This document shows, in pieces, positions 1-8,826 of a DNA stretch of 64,000 bases. The stretch comes from Nonlabens agnitus (lineage in GTDB: Bacteria; Bacteroidota; Bacteroidia; Flavobacteriales; Flavobacteriaceae), in contig NZ_MQUC01000003.1 of the NCBI RefSeq assembly GCF_002994045.1, positions 2,642,501-2,706,500 on the forward strand, in the 5' to 3' direction. Position 1 is the stretch's first letter; each line of letters opens with the position of its first letter. The notes below the pieces were generated by a model that worked only from the letters and a program-made list of their open reading frames with translations, was not told the DNA's origin and searched no databases. The position numbers and the translations under genes are program-made.

Positions 1-479
1 TCGTTGCCGTTTTTCTTTTTGCTAGGAACAAGTGGAACCATTGGGTCATACCATTTCTAGCCATGGCATGTGTAGGCTTGCTTACCTACACGGCAGAGGT
101 TTATATGGATTACGAATTATTGTCATCCCTTTGGGACCCTGCACTTTATGACCTGTCGTTCTTATGGAATGTCTGGGCACCTATAAAAACAATGTATTGG
201 CTATTAGCTCTTGCGGGCGTCATAGGTTTGTTGATTTATATCATCAAGCTGGTCGATATTCAGCAACGGGTGCGCCCTAGATTTTCTGTTTTGGTGTTTT
301 CTGGGATTTGTGCGCTCGCCGTTACCATTTTATTACAATCTTATTTCATCATACTGCTAGTACCAGCTCTTTCCATTTTTCTAGTGCGATCCATTGAGGT
401 GATACGCCATAAGATAGGACGTGAACTACTGTTTATTTTACCCGTGTTGTTGATGGTTCTAGCGTTGCTGCTGCGATAG
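1..479 (+). CDS. multi-pass membrane protein, C-terminal part (N-terminus outside window)
   Basis: The reading frame is open from the left edge, so the ATG at 63 is internal and this is the 3' end of a longer gene. The visible part is strongly hydrophobic, with about five or six membrane segments separated by short loops (Trp/Tyr-rich around residues 25-45, Arg/Lys-rich at the last loop) and a hydrophobic C-terminus ending in LALLLR. No catalytic motif is visible. It lies 44 bp upstream of the DUF4254 gene in the same direction. In Flavobacteriaceae a DUF6427-type membrane protein is often found in such a setting, and that is my best guess from memory of gene order; the sequence itself only supports 'integral membrane protein'. 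Confidence 0.6.
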   Translation, partial: VAVFLFARNKWNHWVIPFLAMACVGLLTYTAEVYMDYELLSSLWDPALYDLSFLWNVWAPIKTMYWLLALAGVIGLLIYIIKLVDIQQRVRPRFSVLVFSGICALAVTILLQSYFIILLVPALSIFLVRSIEVIRHKIGRELLFILPVLLMVLALLLR

Positions 480-498
480 ACAGTAGGTAGAGAAATTC

Positions 499-506
499 TA
501 TATTTG
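499..506 (+). promoter_or_regulatory. candidate -7 promoter element of the DUF4254-glycosyltransferase pair
   Basis: TATATTTG matches the Bacteroidota -7 consensus TAnnTTTG exactly and lies 17 nt before the ATG at 524. No convincing -33 TTG at 17-23 nt upstream is seen, so the call rests on the -7 element and position only. Confidence 0.4.
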
Positions 507-523
507 CAATCTAAATTGTAAAC

Positions 524-1132
524 ATGTTCTCAAAAAAAGCCAATTCTATTTTCCAGGAAGCCATCGATACGTATCATGAGGTCAATACTGTTGATCAGCC
601 TTTTGAGAATCCTTATGACCGTTCTTCCCAATTAATTGAACATTTGCTGTACCGCAAATGTTGGATCGATACGGTTCAATGGCATTATGAGGACATCATA
701 CGCGATCCTAATATTGATCCTGTGGCGGCACTTAGCCTAAAGCGTCAAATTGATGCCAGCAATCAAGACCGCACAGATATGGTAGAATATATCGATAGTT
801 ATTTTCTGGATCAATATGCAGATGTGCACCCTAAAAGCGACGCCACCATTAATACCGAAAGTCCAGCATGGGCCGTAGATCGACTGTCTATTCTCGCACT
901 CAAGATCTACCATATGGAAGAAGAAGCTAATAGAGCTGATGCCAGCGCCGCTCACAAGGCTGCCTGTCAGGCAAAACTCGATATCTTATTGGAGCAACGA
1001 GTCGATTTGTCCAAAGCTTTGGACCAATTGCTTAGTGACATTGAACACGGCAATAAGTATATGAAGGTCTACAAGCAGATGAAGATGTACAATGATGACG
1101 AGCTCAACCCAGTATTGCGCTCCAGAAAATAA
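524..1132 (+). CDS. DUF4254 family protein
   Basis: A 202-residue, mostly alpha-helical, soluble protein with no signal peptide. The N-terminal part (NPYDRSSQLIEHLLYRKCWIDTVQWHYED) and the central NxxRxDxVEYID region match what I recall of the DUF4254 family, which is almost confined to Bacteroidota and usually sits beside glycosyltransferases. Its stop codon overlaps the start of the next gene (TAATG at 1130-1134), which implies translational coupling with the family-9 glycosyltransferase and a role in surface polysaccharide or LPS core synthesis. No enzymatic residue can be named; its biochemical role is unknown to me. Confidence 0.8.
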   Translation: MFSKKANSIFQEAIDTYHEVNTVDQPFENPYDRSSQLIEHLLYRKCWIDTVQWHYEDIIRDPNIDPVAALSLKRQIDASNQDRTDMVEYIDSYFLDQYADVHPKSDATINTESPAWAVDRLSILALKIYHMEEEANRADASAAHKAACQAKLDILLEQRVDLSKALDQLLSDIEHGNKYMKVYKQMKMYNDDELNPVLRSRK

Positions 1133-2160
1133 TGCAACGGCCGCAACGACTTTTGACAATACGCCTTAGTGCGATGGGCGATGTGGCCATGACTGTTCCT
1201 GTCCTATTGGCGCTGCGTAGAACGTACCCAGAGGTCAAAGTTATTTCGCTTTCGCGAAAGCGATTCCTTTCCTTCCTCAGTCAAATACCGGGCATCACGT
1301 TGATCGAGGCAGATGTGAAGGGTGATCATAAAGGAATTTTAGGACTGCGCCGACTTTCCAAGCAACTGAAGGAACAAGAGCCTGATGCGATAGCAGATCT
1401 TCACAATGTCCTACGCACCAAAATATTGCGCTCCTTCATGCGCAAACCCATCAAATCAACCATTGATAAAGGAAGAGCGGAAAAGAAAAAGTTGGTGAAT
1501 GATCCTCAATTTTTCCAACCGCTCAAATCAACCATCGAACGTTATCAAGACGTCTTGTCAAAACTTCAACTGCCGGTTGAGCTTTTGGCGACTGATGTGC
1601 TGCCGCGGCAATCCATCCCGATGAAGGTGAACAGCCTCGTAGGCGATCACGACTATCGATGGATAGGAATTGCTCCATTTGCGGCACATGCGTCAAAGGC
1701 ACTTTCACTCCATAAGGCTCAGGAGCTTACATCGTCATTATTGGCTTTGGGGAATGTAAAACTGGTACTCTTCGGTGGTGGAACTGCGGAATGCAAGCAG
1801 TTGGAAATTGTTGCTGGAACTCAGTCTAATGTGTTCAATCTGGCTGGTTTCATGAGTTTTGAAGAAGAACTTGCCATGATATCCAATCTAGACGCAATGA
1901 TTGCGGTAGATACCGGTAACGGCCATCTAGCAGCCATGTATGGTGTTCCTATAATTACTCTTTGGGGCAACACTCATCCCTATGCTGGATTTGTTCCCTT
2001 TGCACAACCTAAAGAGAATCAAATCACGGTAGATAGAGAGCAATTTCCTTTAGTTCCCACTTCCATTTATGGAAACAAAATACCTGATGGATATGAGAAC
2101 GTGATGGAAACTATCGACTGTACAGCGGTTGTAGAACGGTTGCGGGAAATATTAGGATAA
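1132..2160 (+). CDS. glycosyltransferase family 9 (heptosyltransferase-like)
   Basis: A 342-residue GT-B fold enzyme of the ADP-heptose:LPS heptosyltransferase family. The N-terminus LLTIRLSAMGDVAMTVPVLLALR is the typical GT9 nucleotide-sugar fold start, and the C-terminal half has IAPFAAHASKALS and AVDTGNGHLAAMYGVPIITLWG, the family's donor-binding region. It should transfer a sugar onto lipid A core or a related surface glycan in the cytoplasm; the exact sugar cannot be read. It overlaps the DUF4254 gene by one base. A copy of the 20-bp palindrome lies inside it and encodes LSRKR at residues 39-43, between beta strand 2 and the following helix. Confidence 0.85.
   Translation: MQRPQRLLTIRLSAMGDVAMTVPVLLALRRTYPEVKVISLSRKRFLSFLSQIPGITLIEADVKGDHKGILGLRRLSKQLKEQEPDAIADLHNVLRTKILRSFMRKPIKSTIDKGRAEKKKLVNDPQFFQPLKSTIERYQDVLSKLQLPVELLATDVLPRQSIPMKVNSLVGDHDYRWIGIAPFAAHASKALSLHKAQELTSSLLALGNVKLVLFGGGTAECKQLEIVAGTQSNVFNLAGFMSFEEELAMISNLDAMIAVDTGNGHLAAMYGVPIITLWGNTHPYAGFVPFAQPKENQITVDREQFPLVPTSIYGNKIPDGYENVMETIDCTAVVERLREILG
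1245..1264. repeat. TTCGCTTTCGCGAAAGCGAA palindrome, 19/20, inside the GT9 gene
   Basis: Only the last base differs from consensus. It is read in the phase CTT-TCG-CGA-AAG-CGA and gives the peptide LSRKR. Confidence 0.9.
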
Positions 2161-2161
2161 A

Positions 2162-2611
2162 TCACAAACATAGATCTGGAGACCATTCTTGCTGTCCTCG
2201 ACCTTTAGAACACTTGAATGATTCTTTGAGCTGTATAATTTTTATTTTTCCAGTCAATGATTTGGAGTATTCCATAAAGAATGCAATAGCTTGTAGAGAA
2301 TCATCATTTAAAACTTCTTGTTGGTAGAACAAATAATTATTCCCGAAGCTGTTTTTGAAACTCTTCATCGTGAATGTATTCCCTGGATTGTTTTCATGTT
2401 GATTGGAATCGTGAACCCACAGTGCATCAAGTCCACTTTCAATATCGTCGCGACCATTGATAGAGTGTTGGAATGCCGTGACGTCTAAATTTCTAAATTG
2501 ATCTAAAGACATGCCATCGGGTAGGACTGTTTCTTCTGGTGTATTCTGCAAGCAGGAATAAGAAGAAAATATCAGAGCAAGTGCTAGAAACCGGTAAATG
2601 ATATTTTTCAT
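2162..2611 (-). CDS. small lipoprotein of unknown function
   Basis: About 149 residues. The start at 2611 gives MKNIIYRFLALALIFSSYSC, a classical lipoprotein signal ending at Cys20; a start 18 nt further upstream would only add MPTPLL before the signal and is less likely. The mature part is acidic and Asn-rich, and ends in GRGQQEWSPDLCL. I do not recognise a domain. The gene converges on the glycosyltransferase with only one base between the two stop codons. Confidence 0.65.
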   Translation of the reverse strand: MKNIIYRFLALALIFSSYSCLQNTPEETVLPDGMSLDQFRNLDVTAFQHSINGRDDIESGLDALWVHDSNQHENNPGNTFTMKSFKNSFGNNYLFYQQEVLNDDSLQAIAFFMEYSKSLTGKIKIIQLKESFKCSKGRGQQEWSPDLCL

Positions 2612-2732
2612 GAGTAAAGGAGTTGGCATACCCTATCAAAAATAAAACATTGATTTTTGTGTTCGGGTTATCTATGATAGGCTCAACTTACTATTTTAAA
2701 ATATTTTCGAGCATAAACTGTTCTATCAATAC

Positions 2733-5700
2733 ATGAAGTGGAAGCTACTTTTTTTATTCATTGCAGGTAGCTGGCTTGCGCATGCCCAGGAATATGCTGG
2801 CGTGATAAAAAAGAGGTTGGTGGTTAGCGATACGATTCCCTTTCATGAGATAAGCGTCAACCCTAATTTCATCAGAATCAAGGACAAGACAGGAAAGCCT
2901 ATCGACACGACATCTTACCGCGTTGATTATTCCAACGCCTTGATCATTTTAAAGAATGCGACCACTATAGCCACAGACAGCATTGATGTCCAGTATTTGC
3001 CACTGGACGATTTACTTACCAGATCATACAAATTATACGATACGTCCATCATTTTAGGAGAAAACAGCCGACAGGAGCAGCTGGTAGCATTGAAAAAACC
3101 TACTTACAAACCCACGTTTGTTCCGTTTGATGGTTTACAGGTTTCGGGTAGTATAACTCGTGGTATAAGAGTAGGAAACAACCAAAACAGCGTGGTAGAT
3201 TCTGAGCTCGATTTGCGCATCACCGGTCAGTTATCAGAAAAAGTGTCCCTACGCGCTTCCATCCAGGACGCTAATGTGCCTCAAACCCAAAACGGTTATG
3301 CCCAACGCCTCGATGAATTTGACCAAATCTTCATCGAACTATTTAGCGACAATTGGAACATACGAGCTGGCGATGTGGACCTTCAACAAACAGATTATCA
3401 GTTCAATAACTTCACAAAACGAGTCCAAGGAATTGCGGGACAAATCAAATTTGACGGTGATGAGTCCACAGGCTATGCCGGTGCGGCTGGAGCTCTGGTT
3501 CGCGGTACCTTTAATACCAGTCGGTTTACGGGTCAAGAAGGTAATCAAGGACCTTATAAATTAGTGGGTCAACAAGGCGAGTTGTTTATTTTGGTGATTT
3601 CTGGAAGTGAACGGGTTTTTGTGAATGGTGTATTGCTCACACGTGGTGAAAATGCAGATTACATCATCGATTACAATGCCGGCGAGGTGCGCTTTAACCC
3701 AACCTTTCCCATAACAAGCGAGATGCGTATTTCCATTGAATATCAATATAGCGAACGCAATTTTACCAGATTTATAGGCTATGCTACCGGCGGTTTTCAG
3801 AGCGAAAGGCTCAAAATTGACACCTATGCCTACACAGAAAGTGATGCCAAAAACCAACCCTTACAGCAAGACCTGAATGAGGATCAAGTGAATATTCTTG
3901 CTGCTGCCGGCGATGATCCCAATCAAGCGATTGCGCCCAGTGCCGTAAGGGCAGACTTTTCTGAAAACCGAATCCAATACGTACGCCAGGTGATCAATGG
4001 CGTGCCTAGATTTATTTTTTCACAGGATCCACAAGCAGAATTGTTTAACGTGCGGTTTAGTTTTGTGGGCGAGAATCAAGGAAATTATGTGCTTATAGAC
4101 AGTCAGGCGATCTCTAACATCTATGAATATAGAGAGCCTGTCAATGGCGTCCCGCAAGGTAGTTTTGAACCCGTTATACAGCTGTTTGCTCCAGAAACCT
4201 TGACCATTGCAGGTCTCAAAGCGCAGTACCAACTCGCAAATACAACACAAATCAATACAGAGGTTGCCGCAAGCAATAATGACCTGAACCGATTTTCTGC
4301 CATTGATGACAACAACAATACTGGTGTAGCTGCAAAACTAGGAGTAGAGCAGGTGCTGTTTCAGCAGGATTCTACACAGACGTTAAAGATTCTAGCAAAT
4401 ACTGATTTTATCCAGTCCGATTTCCGCAATGTCGAGCGTGTTTACAACATCGAGTTCAATCGCGACTGGAACCTGGACAGCACCGTTGGTGATCAATTGT
4501 TTACCAATGCTGGGATCAACTATGTGCGCGACACGACCATCACGGCAAATTACACCTTTCAGCATCTGGAGTTTTCTGACCGTTACAATGGTAATCGACA
4601 CAATGTGGCTGGTCGTTTGCAGGGTGATGGATGGTTATCTCGCTTTCGCGGAAGCATACTCTCCACCAACTCTAACACACAACAATCTACATTCAATAGG
4701 GCAGATGCCTCTGTTATCAAACGATTCCAAAAGAATTGGGCAGGCGCGCGACTCAACCTGGAAGACAATGAGCAGATGGATAAGACGACTGGGCAGCTTA
4801 CTGCATTATCGCAGCGCTTCACGGAATATGAGGTGTATGCCGGTCGTGGTGATTCCACAGCTACTTTTGTGGAAATAGGGTACCGACATAGGGTCAATGA
4901 CAGCTTGCGCGCTGGTGATTTGCAGCGTGTGAACCGCAGCAATAATTACTATGTCAGGTCACAGCCCATCAAAGATGAGGTTCAAAACCTGCTGATTTAT
5001 GCCAATTACAGGGTTCTCAAAAGTGAAGATCCCACGATTGATAATGAAGTGTCGTTGAATGGTCGCGTGTTGTACAATCGCAAGCTGTTCAAGAACAAAA
5101 TTTTGTGGAACACGACTTATGAGACCAACAGCGGTACCATTCCACAACAGGATTTTACCTATCTGGAAGTCAACCCTGGACAGGGAACTTTTACGTGGAT
5201 TGATTATAATGGCGACGGCATCCAGGATTTGAATGAATTTGAAGTGGCACAATTCCAGGATCAGGCGCGATATGTGAGGATCTTACTGCCCAATCAGATT
5301 TTTATACCCATTCACCAGAATAAATTTAGCCAGACCATTACGCTCAATCCTATTTCCTGGTCTGGTGAAGAAGGGTTGAAAAAAGTGCTTTCGCAGTTTT
5401 ACAATCAGACCAGTTATTTGATCGATAGAAAGGTTGTGAGAGAAGGCGAGCGCTTTGATTTGAATCCGTTTGATGATCGTGGCGACCAGTTGGGCTTGAA
5501 CCTTAGCTTTAGAAATAGTCTGTTTTTCAACCGAGGCAAGCAGCGCTACACGACCAACTACACCTATTTGAGTACGACTACAGAAAACCTGCAAAGCATA
5601 GGCAGCATCGAGTCAGAACTGGAAAGCCACCAGATCACTTTTCTCCATAAAATAGCCGATAGCTGGCTGTTTACTTTTAACGGGCAAACAGGTTTTAATG

Positions 5701-6140
5701 CCAGCCGCAGTGAGAATTTTGCCAATAGAAATTTCGAGATCGATGAGAATTTATTGAAGCCACAGATTTCGTATTTGTTTGGAGAAAGCAATAGGGTCGA
5801 TGTGTTTTATGAATACCAAAAGAAGGACAACCAGATCAATGATGCCGCGACGCTGGACCAGCAAAACCTAGGCTTGGGTTGGAGTTTTAATAATGGCCAG
5901 AAGTATGCTATCAATGGTGAGTTGCGTTATGTAAACAACGACTTTACTGGGCAGGCCTTTTCTCCGGTAGGATTCCAGATGTTGGAAGGACTGCAGGCTG
6001 GTCAAAATCTTACTTGGAACCTACTGGTCCAAAAAAAGGTCACTAATTTTATAGACCTCAACCTAAGCTATCAAGGCCGTAATTCTGAAACGGCGCGGAC
6101 AGTACATACGGGTAGCGTGCAGTTGAAGGCTTATTTTTAA
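2733..6140 (+). CDS. very large outer-membrane beta-barrel protein of unknown function
   Basis: 1135 residues with a signal peptide (MKWKLLFLFIAGSWLAHA, cleavage before QEY). The N-terminal ~110 residues look like a beta-sandwich domain. After residue ~130 the sequence alternates polar and aromatic residues in the manner of long amphipathic barrel strands, with repeated Y/N/F-rich strand-turn-strand units, and ends in a terminal strand GSVQLKAYF with the C-terminal Phe expected by the BAM machinery. A segment around residues 308-335 (DYIIDYNAGEVRFNPTFPI...) is a motif I have seen in other large Bacteroidota surface proteins. No plug domain or TonB box is visible, so it is not an ordinary TonB receptor. 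Substrate unknown. Confidence 0.7.
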   Translation: MKWKLLFLFIAGSWLAHAQEYAGVIKKRLVVSDTIPFHEISVNPNFIRIKDKTGKPIDTTSYRVDYSNALIILKNATTIATDSIDVQYLPLDDLLTRSYKLYDTSIILGENSRQEQLVALKKPTYKPTFVPFDGLQVSGSITRGIRVGNNQNSVVDSELDLRITGQLSEKVSLRASIQDANVPQTQNGYAQRLDEFDQIFIELFSDNWNIRAGDVDLQQTDYQFNNFTKRVQGIAGQIKFDGDESTGYAGAAGALVRGTFNTSRFTGQEGNQGPYKLVGQQGELFILVISGSERVFVNGVLLTRGENADYIIDYNAGEVRFNPTFPITSEMRISIEYQYSERNFTRFIGYATGGFQSERLKIDTYAYTESDAKNQPLQQDLNEDQVNILAAAGDDPNQAIAPSAVRADFSENRIQYVRQVINGVPRFIFSQDPQAELFNVRFSFVGENQGNYVLIDSQAISNIYEYREPVNGVPQGSFEPVIQLFAPETLTIAGLKAQYQLANTTQINTEVAASNNDLNRFSAIDDNNNTGVAAKLGVEQVLFQQDSTQTLKILANTDFIQSDFRNVERVYNIEFNRDWNLDSTVGDQLFTNAGINYVRDTTITANYTFQHLEFSDRYNGNRHNVAGRLQGDGWLSRFRGSILSTNSNTQQSTFNRADASVIKRFQKNWAGARLNLEDNEQMDKTTGQLTALSQRFTEYEVYAGRGDSTATFVEIGYRHRVNDSLRAGDLQRVNRSNNYYVRSQPIKDEVQNLLIYANYRVLKSEDPTIDNEVSLNGRVLYNRKLFKNKILWNTTYETNSGTIPQQDFTYLEVNPGQGTFTWIDYNGDGIQDLNEFEVAQFQDQARYVRILLPNQIFIPIHQNKFSQTITLNPISWSGEEGLKKVLSQFYNQTSYLIDRKVVREGERFDLNPFDDRGDQLGLNLSFRNSLFFNRGKQRYTTNYTYLSTTTENLQSIGSIESELESHQITFLHKIADSWLFTFNGQTGFNASRSENFANRNFEIDENLLKPQISYLFGESNRVDVFYEYQKKDNQINDAATLDQQNLGLGWSFNNGQKYAINGELRYVNNDFTGQAFSPVGFQMLEGLQAGQNLTWNLLVQKKVTNFIDLNLSYQGRNSETARTVHTGSVQLKAYF
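4639..4658. repeat. degenerate palindrome copy (16/20) inside the large outer-membrane protein gene
   Basis: Core CGCTTTCGCGGAAGC has one substitution against the consensus core and both edges have drifted. It is read as RFRGS, the same phase as the RFRES copies. Confidence 0.5.
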
Positions 6141-6198
6141 TAATTTGTCCATAGATCTGGACAGGTCCAAGTGCAAACATTTCATTTATTCAAGAAAC

Positions 6199-6231
6199 AA
6201 AAAAGGGTAAACTTCAAGTTCACCCTTTTTA
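6199..6231. terminator. bidirectional intrinsic terminator
   Basis: An inverted repeat AAAAAGGGTAAACTT / AAGTTCACCCTTTTT with one mismatch lies between the convergent ends of the outer-membrane protein (6140) and glyS (6256). The A-tract and T-tract on its two sides make it work for both strands. Confidence 0.8.
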
Positions 6232-6255
6232 AAATCGTTTAATGTGTGATGACGA

Positions 6256-7800
6256 TTATATCCTCCTCAACCACTCACTCATAGCCACACGCTTTTCTAG
6301 ATACGTTTTCAAATCTTTAATAGCAATGCGTTCTTGGGTCATGGTATCGCGATCGCGCACGGTCACGGCTTGATCTTCTTTTGTATCGTGGTCAATGGTT
6401 ACACAAAATGGTGTCCCATTAGCGTCCTGTCTTCTGTAGCGGCGTCCTATGGCGTCTTTTTCATCATACTGGACTTTCATGGACCATTTAAGATCATTGA
6501 TGATTTCCTCAGCGATTTCTGGTAATCCGTCTTTTTTGAGTAATGGTAGGATCGCAGCTTTTACCGGTGCTAATACCGCTGGAATTTTCAGAACGGTACG
6601 CTCAGATCCATCTTCTAGGGTCTCGTCTACTAAAGCAGTAGAGAAGACCGCTAAGAACATTCTATCTAATCCAATGGACGTCTCGATCACATAAGGAACG
6701 TAGTTCTTATTCTCTTCATGATCAAAGAACTTTAATTTTTTACCACTGTACTCTTCATGAGCCTTGAGGTCAAAGTCTGTTCTGGAGTGGATGCCTTCCA
6801 ATTCCTTGAACCCAAAAGGGAAATTGAACTCAATATCTGTCGCTGCGTTGGCATAATGCGCCAGCTTTTCATGGTCGTGAAAACGATAATTATCTGCTCC
6901 TAAACCTAGTGAGCTGTGCCACGCCATACGCTTCTCTTTCCATACTTCAAACCATTCCAGTTCCGTGCCTGGTTTGACAAAGTATTGCATTTCCATCTGC
7001 TCAAATTCTCGCTGACGGAATATAAACTGTCTCGCAACTATCTCATTTCTAAACGCTTTACCAGTCTGCGCAATCCCAAACGGAATCTTCATGCGTCCTG
7101 ATTTTTGAACATTCAGGAAGTTGACAAAAATACCTTGAGCTGTTTCTGGACGTAAATACAAATCAGTCGCAGTGTCTGCACTGGCACCTATCTTAGTCCC
7201 GAACATCAGGTTGAACTGACGTACATCTGTCCAGTTCTTAGAACCCGTATCTGGATCTGCGATTTCTAGTTCTTCAATCAAGGCCTTTACACCGGCAAGA
7301 TCTTCGGCTTGTAGTAATTTTGCGAGGCGCTCTACCGGTTCTTTGGATTTTTTGAGGTAGCCTACCACACGAGGATTGGTCTCGCTGTAGAGCTTTGCGT
7401 CAAAGTCATCACCAAATCTATTGGCTGCTTTCTCAATCTCCTTATTCGCTTTTTGCAAGTGCTTCTCGCAATAATCCTCGATAAGCACATCCGCGCGATA
7501 GCGTTTTTTGGAATCTTTATTGTCGATCAATGGATCGTTAAAGGCATCCACGTGACCAGAAGCTTTCCAGGTTGTGGGATGCATAAAGATGGCTGCATCG
7601 ATCCCAACGATATCCTGGTTGAGCTGCGTCATCGCCTGCCACCAATACTCACGTATGTTTTTCTTTAACTCGGCTCCATTCTGGCCGTAGTCGTAGACAG
7701 CCTGAAGGCCATCGTAAATCTCACTGGATTGGAATACATAACCGTACTCCTTTGCGTGTGAGAGTACCTTTTTGAACTGATCTTGATCGTTGTTTGCCAT
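6256..7800 (-). CDS. glyS: glycyl-tRNA synthetase (dimeric class II type)
   Basis: 514 residues. It charges tRNA-Gly with glycine in the cytoplasm. The protein shows the eukaryote/archaea-type GlyRS layout: N-terminal YGYVFQSSEIYDGLQAVYDYGQNG, the TDLYLRPETAQGIFVNF motif 2 region, the FRNEIVARQFIFRQREFEQMEMQYF block, and motif 3 with VIETSIGLDRMFLAVF, then an anticodon-binding domain. The start at 7800 (MANNDQD) is preferred over the TTG at 7809 because that TTG lies in a -7 promoter element at 7807-7814. It is a single-gene unit bounded by a terminator at 6199-6231. Confidence 0.95.
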   Translation of the reverse strand: MANNDQDQFKKVLSHAKEYGYVFQSSEIYDGLQAVYDYGQNGAELKKNIREYWWQAMTQLNQDIVGIDAAIFMHPTTWKASGHVDAFNDPLIDNKDSKKRYRADVLIEDYCEKHLQKANKEIEKAANRFGDDFDAKLYSETNPRVVGYLKKSKEPVERLAKLLQAEDLAGVKALIEELEIADPDTGSKNWTDVRQFNLMFGTKIGASADTATDLYLRPETAQGIFVNFLNVQKSGRMKIPFGIAQTGKAFRNEIVARQFIFRQREFEQMEMQYFVKPGTELEWFEVWKEKRMAWHSSLGLGADNYRFHDHEKLAHYANAATDIEFNFPFGFKELEGIHSRTDFDLKAHEEYSGKKLKFFDHEENKNYVPYVIETSIGLDRMFLAVFSTALVDETLEDGSERTVLKIPAVLAPVKAAILPLLKKDGLPEIAEEIINDLKWSMKVQYDEKDAIGRRYRRQDANGTPFCVTIDHDTKEDQAVTVRDRDTMTQERIAIKDLKTYLEKRVAMSEWLRRI

Positions 7801-7806
7801 AGCTGG

Positions 7807-7814
7807 CAAAGTTA
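7807..7814 (-). promoter_or_regulatory. candidate -7 element of glyS, implying a leaderless or near-leaderless mRNA
   Basis: On the minus strand TAACTTTG fits TAnnTTTG and ends only 6 nt before the ATG at 7800. Transcription should therefore start at or next to the first codon. No clear -33 TTG was found. Confidence 0.4.
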
Positions 7815-7852
7815 AAAAAAGGCTTGGATTGAAGTAGTTGGATGAGAATTAT

Positions 7853-7872
7853 TTCGCTTTCGCGAAAGCGAA
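7853..7872. repeat. exact 20/20 palindrome copy, intergenic
   Basis: It lies between the glyS promoter and the stop of the coiled-coil gene, 33 nt beyond the latter. There is no T-run after it, so it does not look like a standard terminator. Confidence 0.95.
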
Positions 7873-7905
7873 AACATCAACAGCACTCATTTTTCCAAAA
7901 GAAAT

Positions 7906-8787
7906 CTATCTAAAAACCACCTCACTGCTCGATACGCGCACAGGTCCATTGAAGAGGTTGACACGATAGGAACCTTTGGTTATTTTATCGACATCTGCCT
8001 CTACCAGCTCACAAATGTCCAGTTCCTTACCTTGATAATTGAACTCCACAATTTTGGAATAGGTAAGTGTTTGCGTTTCAAAGCTTACGGTTTTAGTCAC
8101 GCCCATCACGTTGTTTTCTGGGTTGATGACCTGCAGGTAGAATTTGTTGACACCTTTGGGCGCGAGGCCATTTTCTGGTAAGGTGAAACACACTTTTAAA
8201 TCGTCCACGCGGCTGGCCTTATCGTTCACGATCTGTCTTCCAGACCTTCTTATGATGACGCCTTCCATGGTAAAGTTCGTAGGGATGAGTGTAGCTGCTT
8301 TCTCTACTTCTTTGCTCAGGGAATTGACCGTTTCAGTTTGCAGCTCGGCCTTGATGATCTCTTGATTTAGCGCTGCCAGCGTGCTGTCATTGATACGCAC
8401 GAGATAGTTGTTGCTTTTTTCAAGATCTGCAATGCGGTTGTTGAGTTTGATGCGCTCTTCTTTGATGCGACTCAATTCCTGGCGCAAACGGGACATAACT
8501 GCCACGCTGCCCTCAAGGTTGATCACGCTGTCGCGCAACCTTGTGATGCGTTGTCTGGCATCGATCAGGTCGTTGCTAAGCATGTTGCCTTTTTCAATTT
8601 CGGCAGTGTATTCCAGAGAGATGTTCTTGAGTTCTTCTTCAATGCGCTCCTTTTCCTGGGTAAGGCTGCCTTTGATTTCTTCATTCTCCTGGTATGTGGT
8701 GTAGGACCAGTAGGCGAGAAGGACGAGTAGCAGTACGATGACCGCAAAAAATATCTTGAGAAAACGATTGTCTTGGGTAGATGCCAT
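7906..8787 (-). CDS. membrane-anchored coiled-coil protein
   Basis: 293 residues. One transmembrane helix near the N-terminus (FLKIFFAVIVLLLVLLAYWSY, residues ~9-29) is followed by a long coiled coil (~residues 32-165, heptad-like Glu/Lys/Leu pattern) and a C-terminal beta-rich domain (~residues 170-293) ending VSSSEVVFR. Such proteins are conserved in Flavobacteria and are sometimes mislabelled as chromosome-partitioning proteins because of the coiled coil; nothing here supports a ParA-type function. It is transcribed divergently from the comF gene, 39 bp away. A periplasmic scaffold or envelope role is plausible but unproven. Confidence 0.65.
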   Translation of the reverse strand: MASTQDNRFLKIFFAVIVLLLVLLAYWSYTTYQENEEIKGSLTQEKERIEEELKNISLEYTAEIEKGNMLSNDLIDARQRITRLRDSVINLEGSVAVMSRLRQELSRIKEERIKLNNRIADLEKSNNYLVRINDSTLAALNQEIIKAELQTETVNSLSKEVEKAATLIPTNFTMEGVIIRRSGRQIVNDKASRVDDLKVCFTLPENGLAPKGVNKFYLQVINPENNVMGVTKTVSFETQTLTYSKIVEFNYQGKELDICELVEADVDKITKGSYRVNLFNGPVRVSSSEVVFR

Positions 8788-8826
8788 GAGCTTGTTTATC
8801 TTTAGTATGCTAAGCTATTAATTTTT

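Noticed and set aside
3561..5791. Several 70-150 codon frames on both strands inside the large outer-membrane protein gene
   Set aside because: Overlap with a continuous 1135-residue gene with signal peptide and terminal beta strand; no domains in the shadows.
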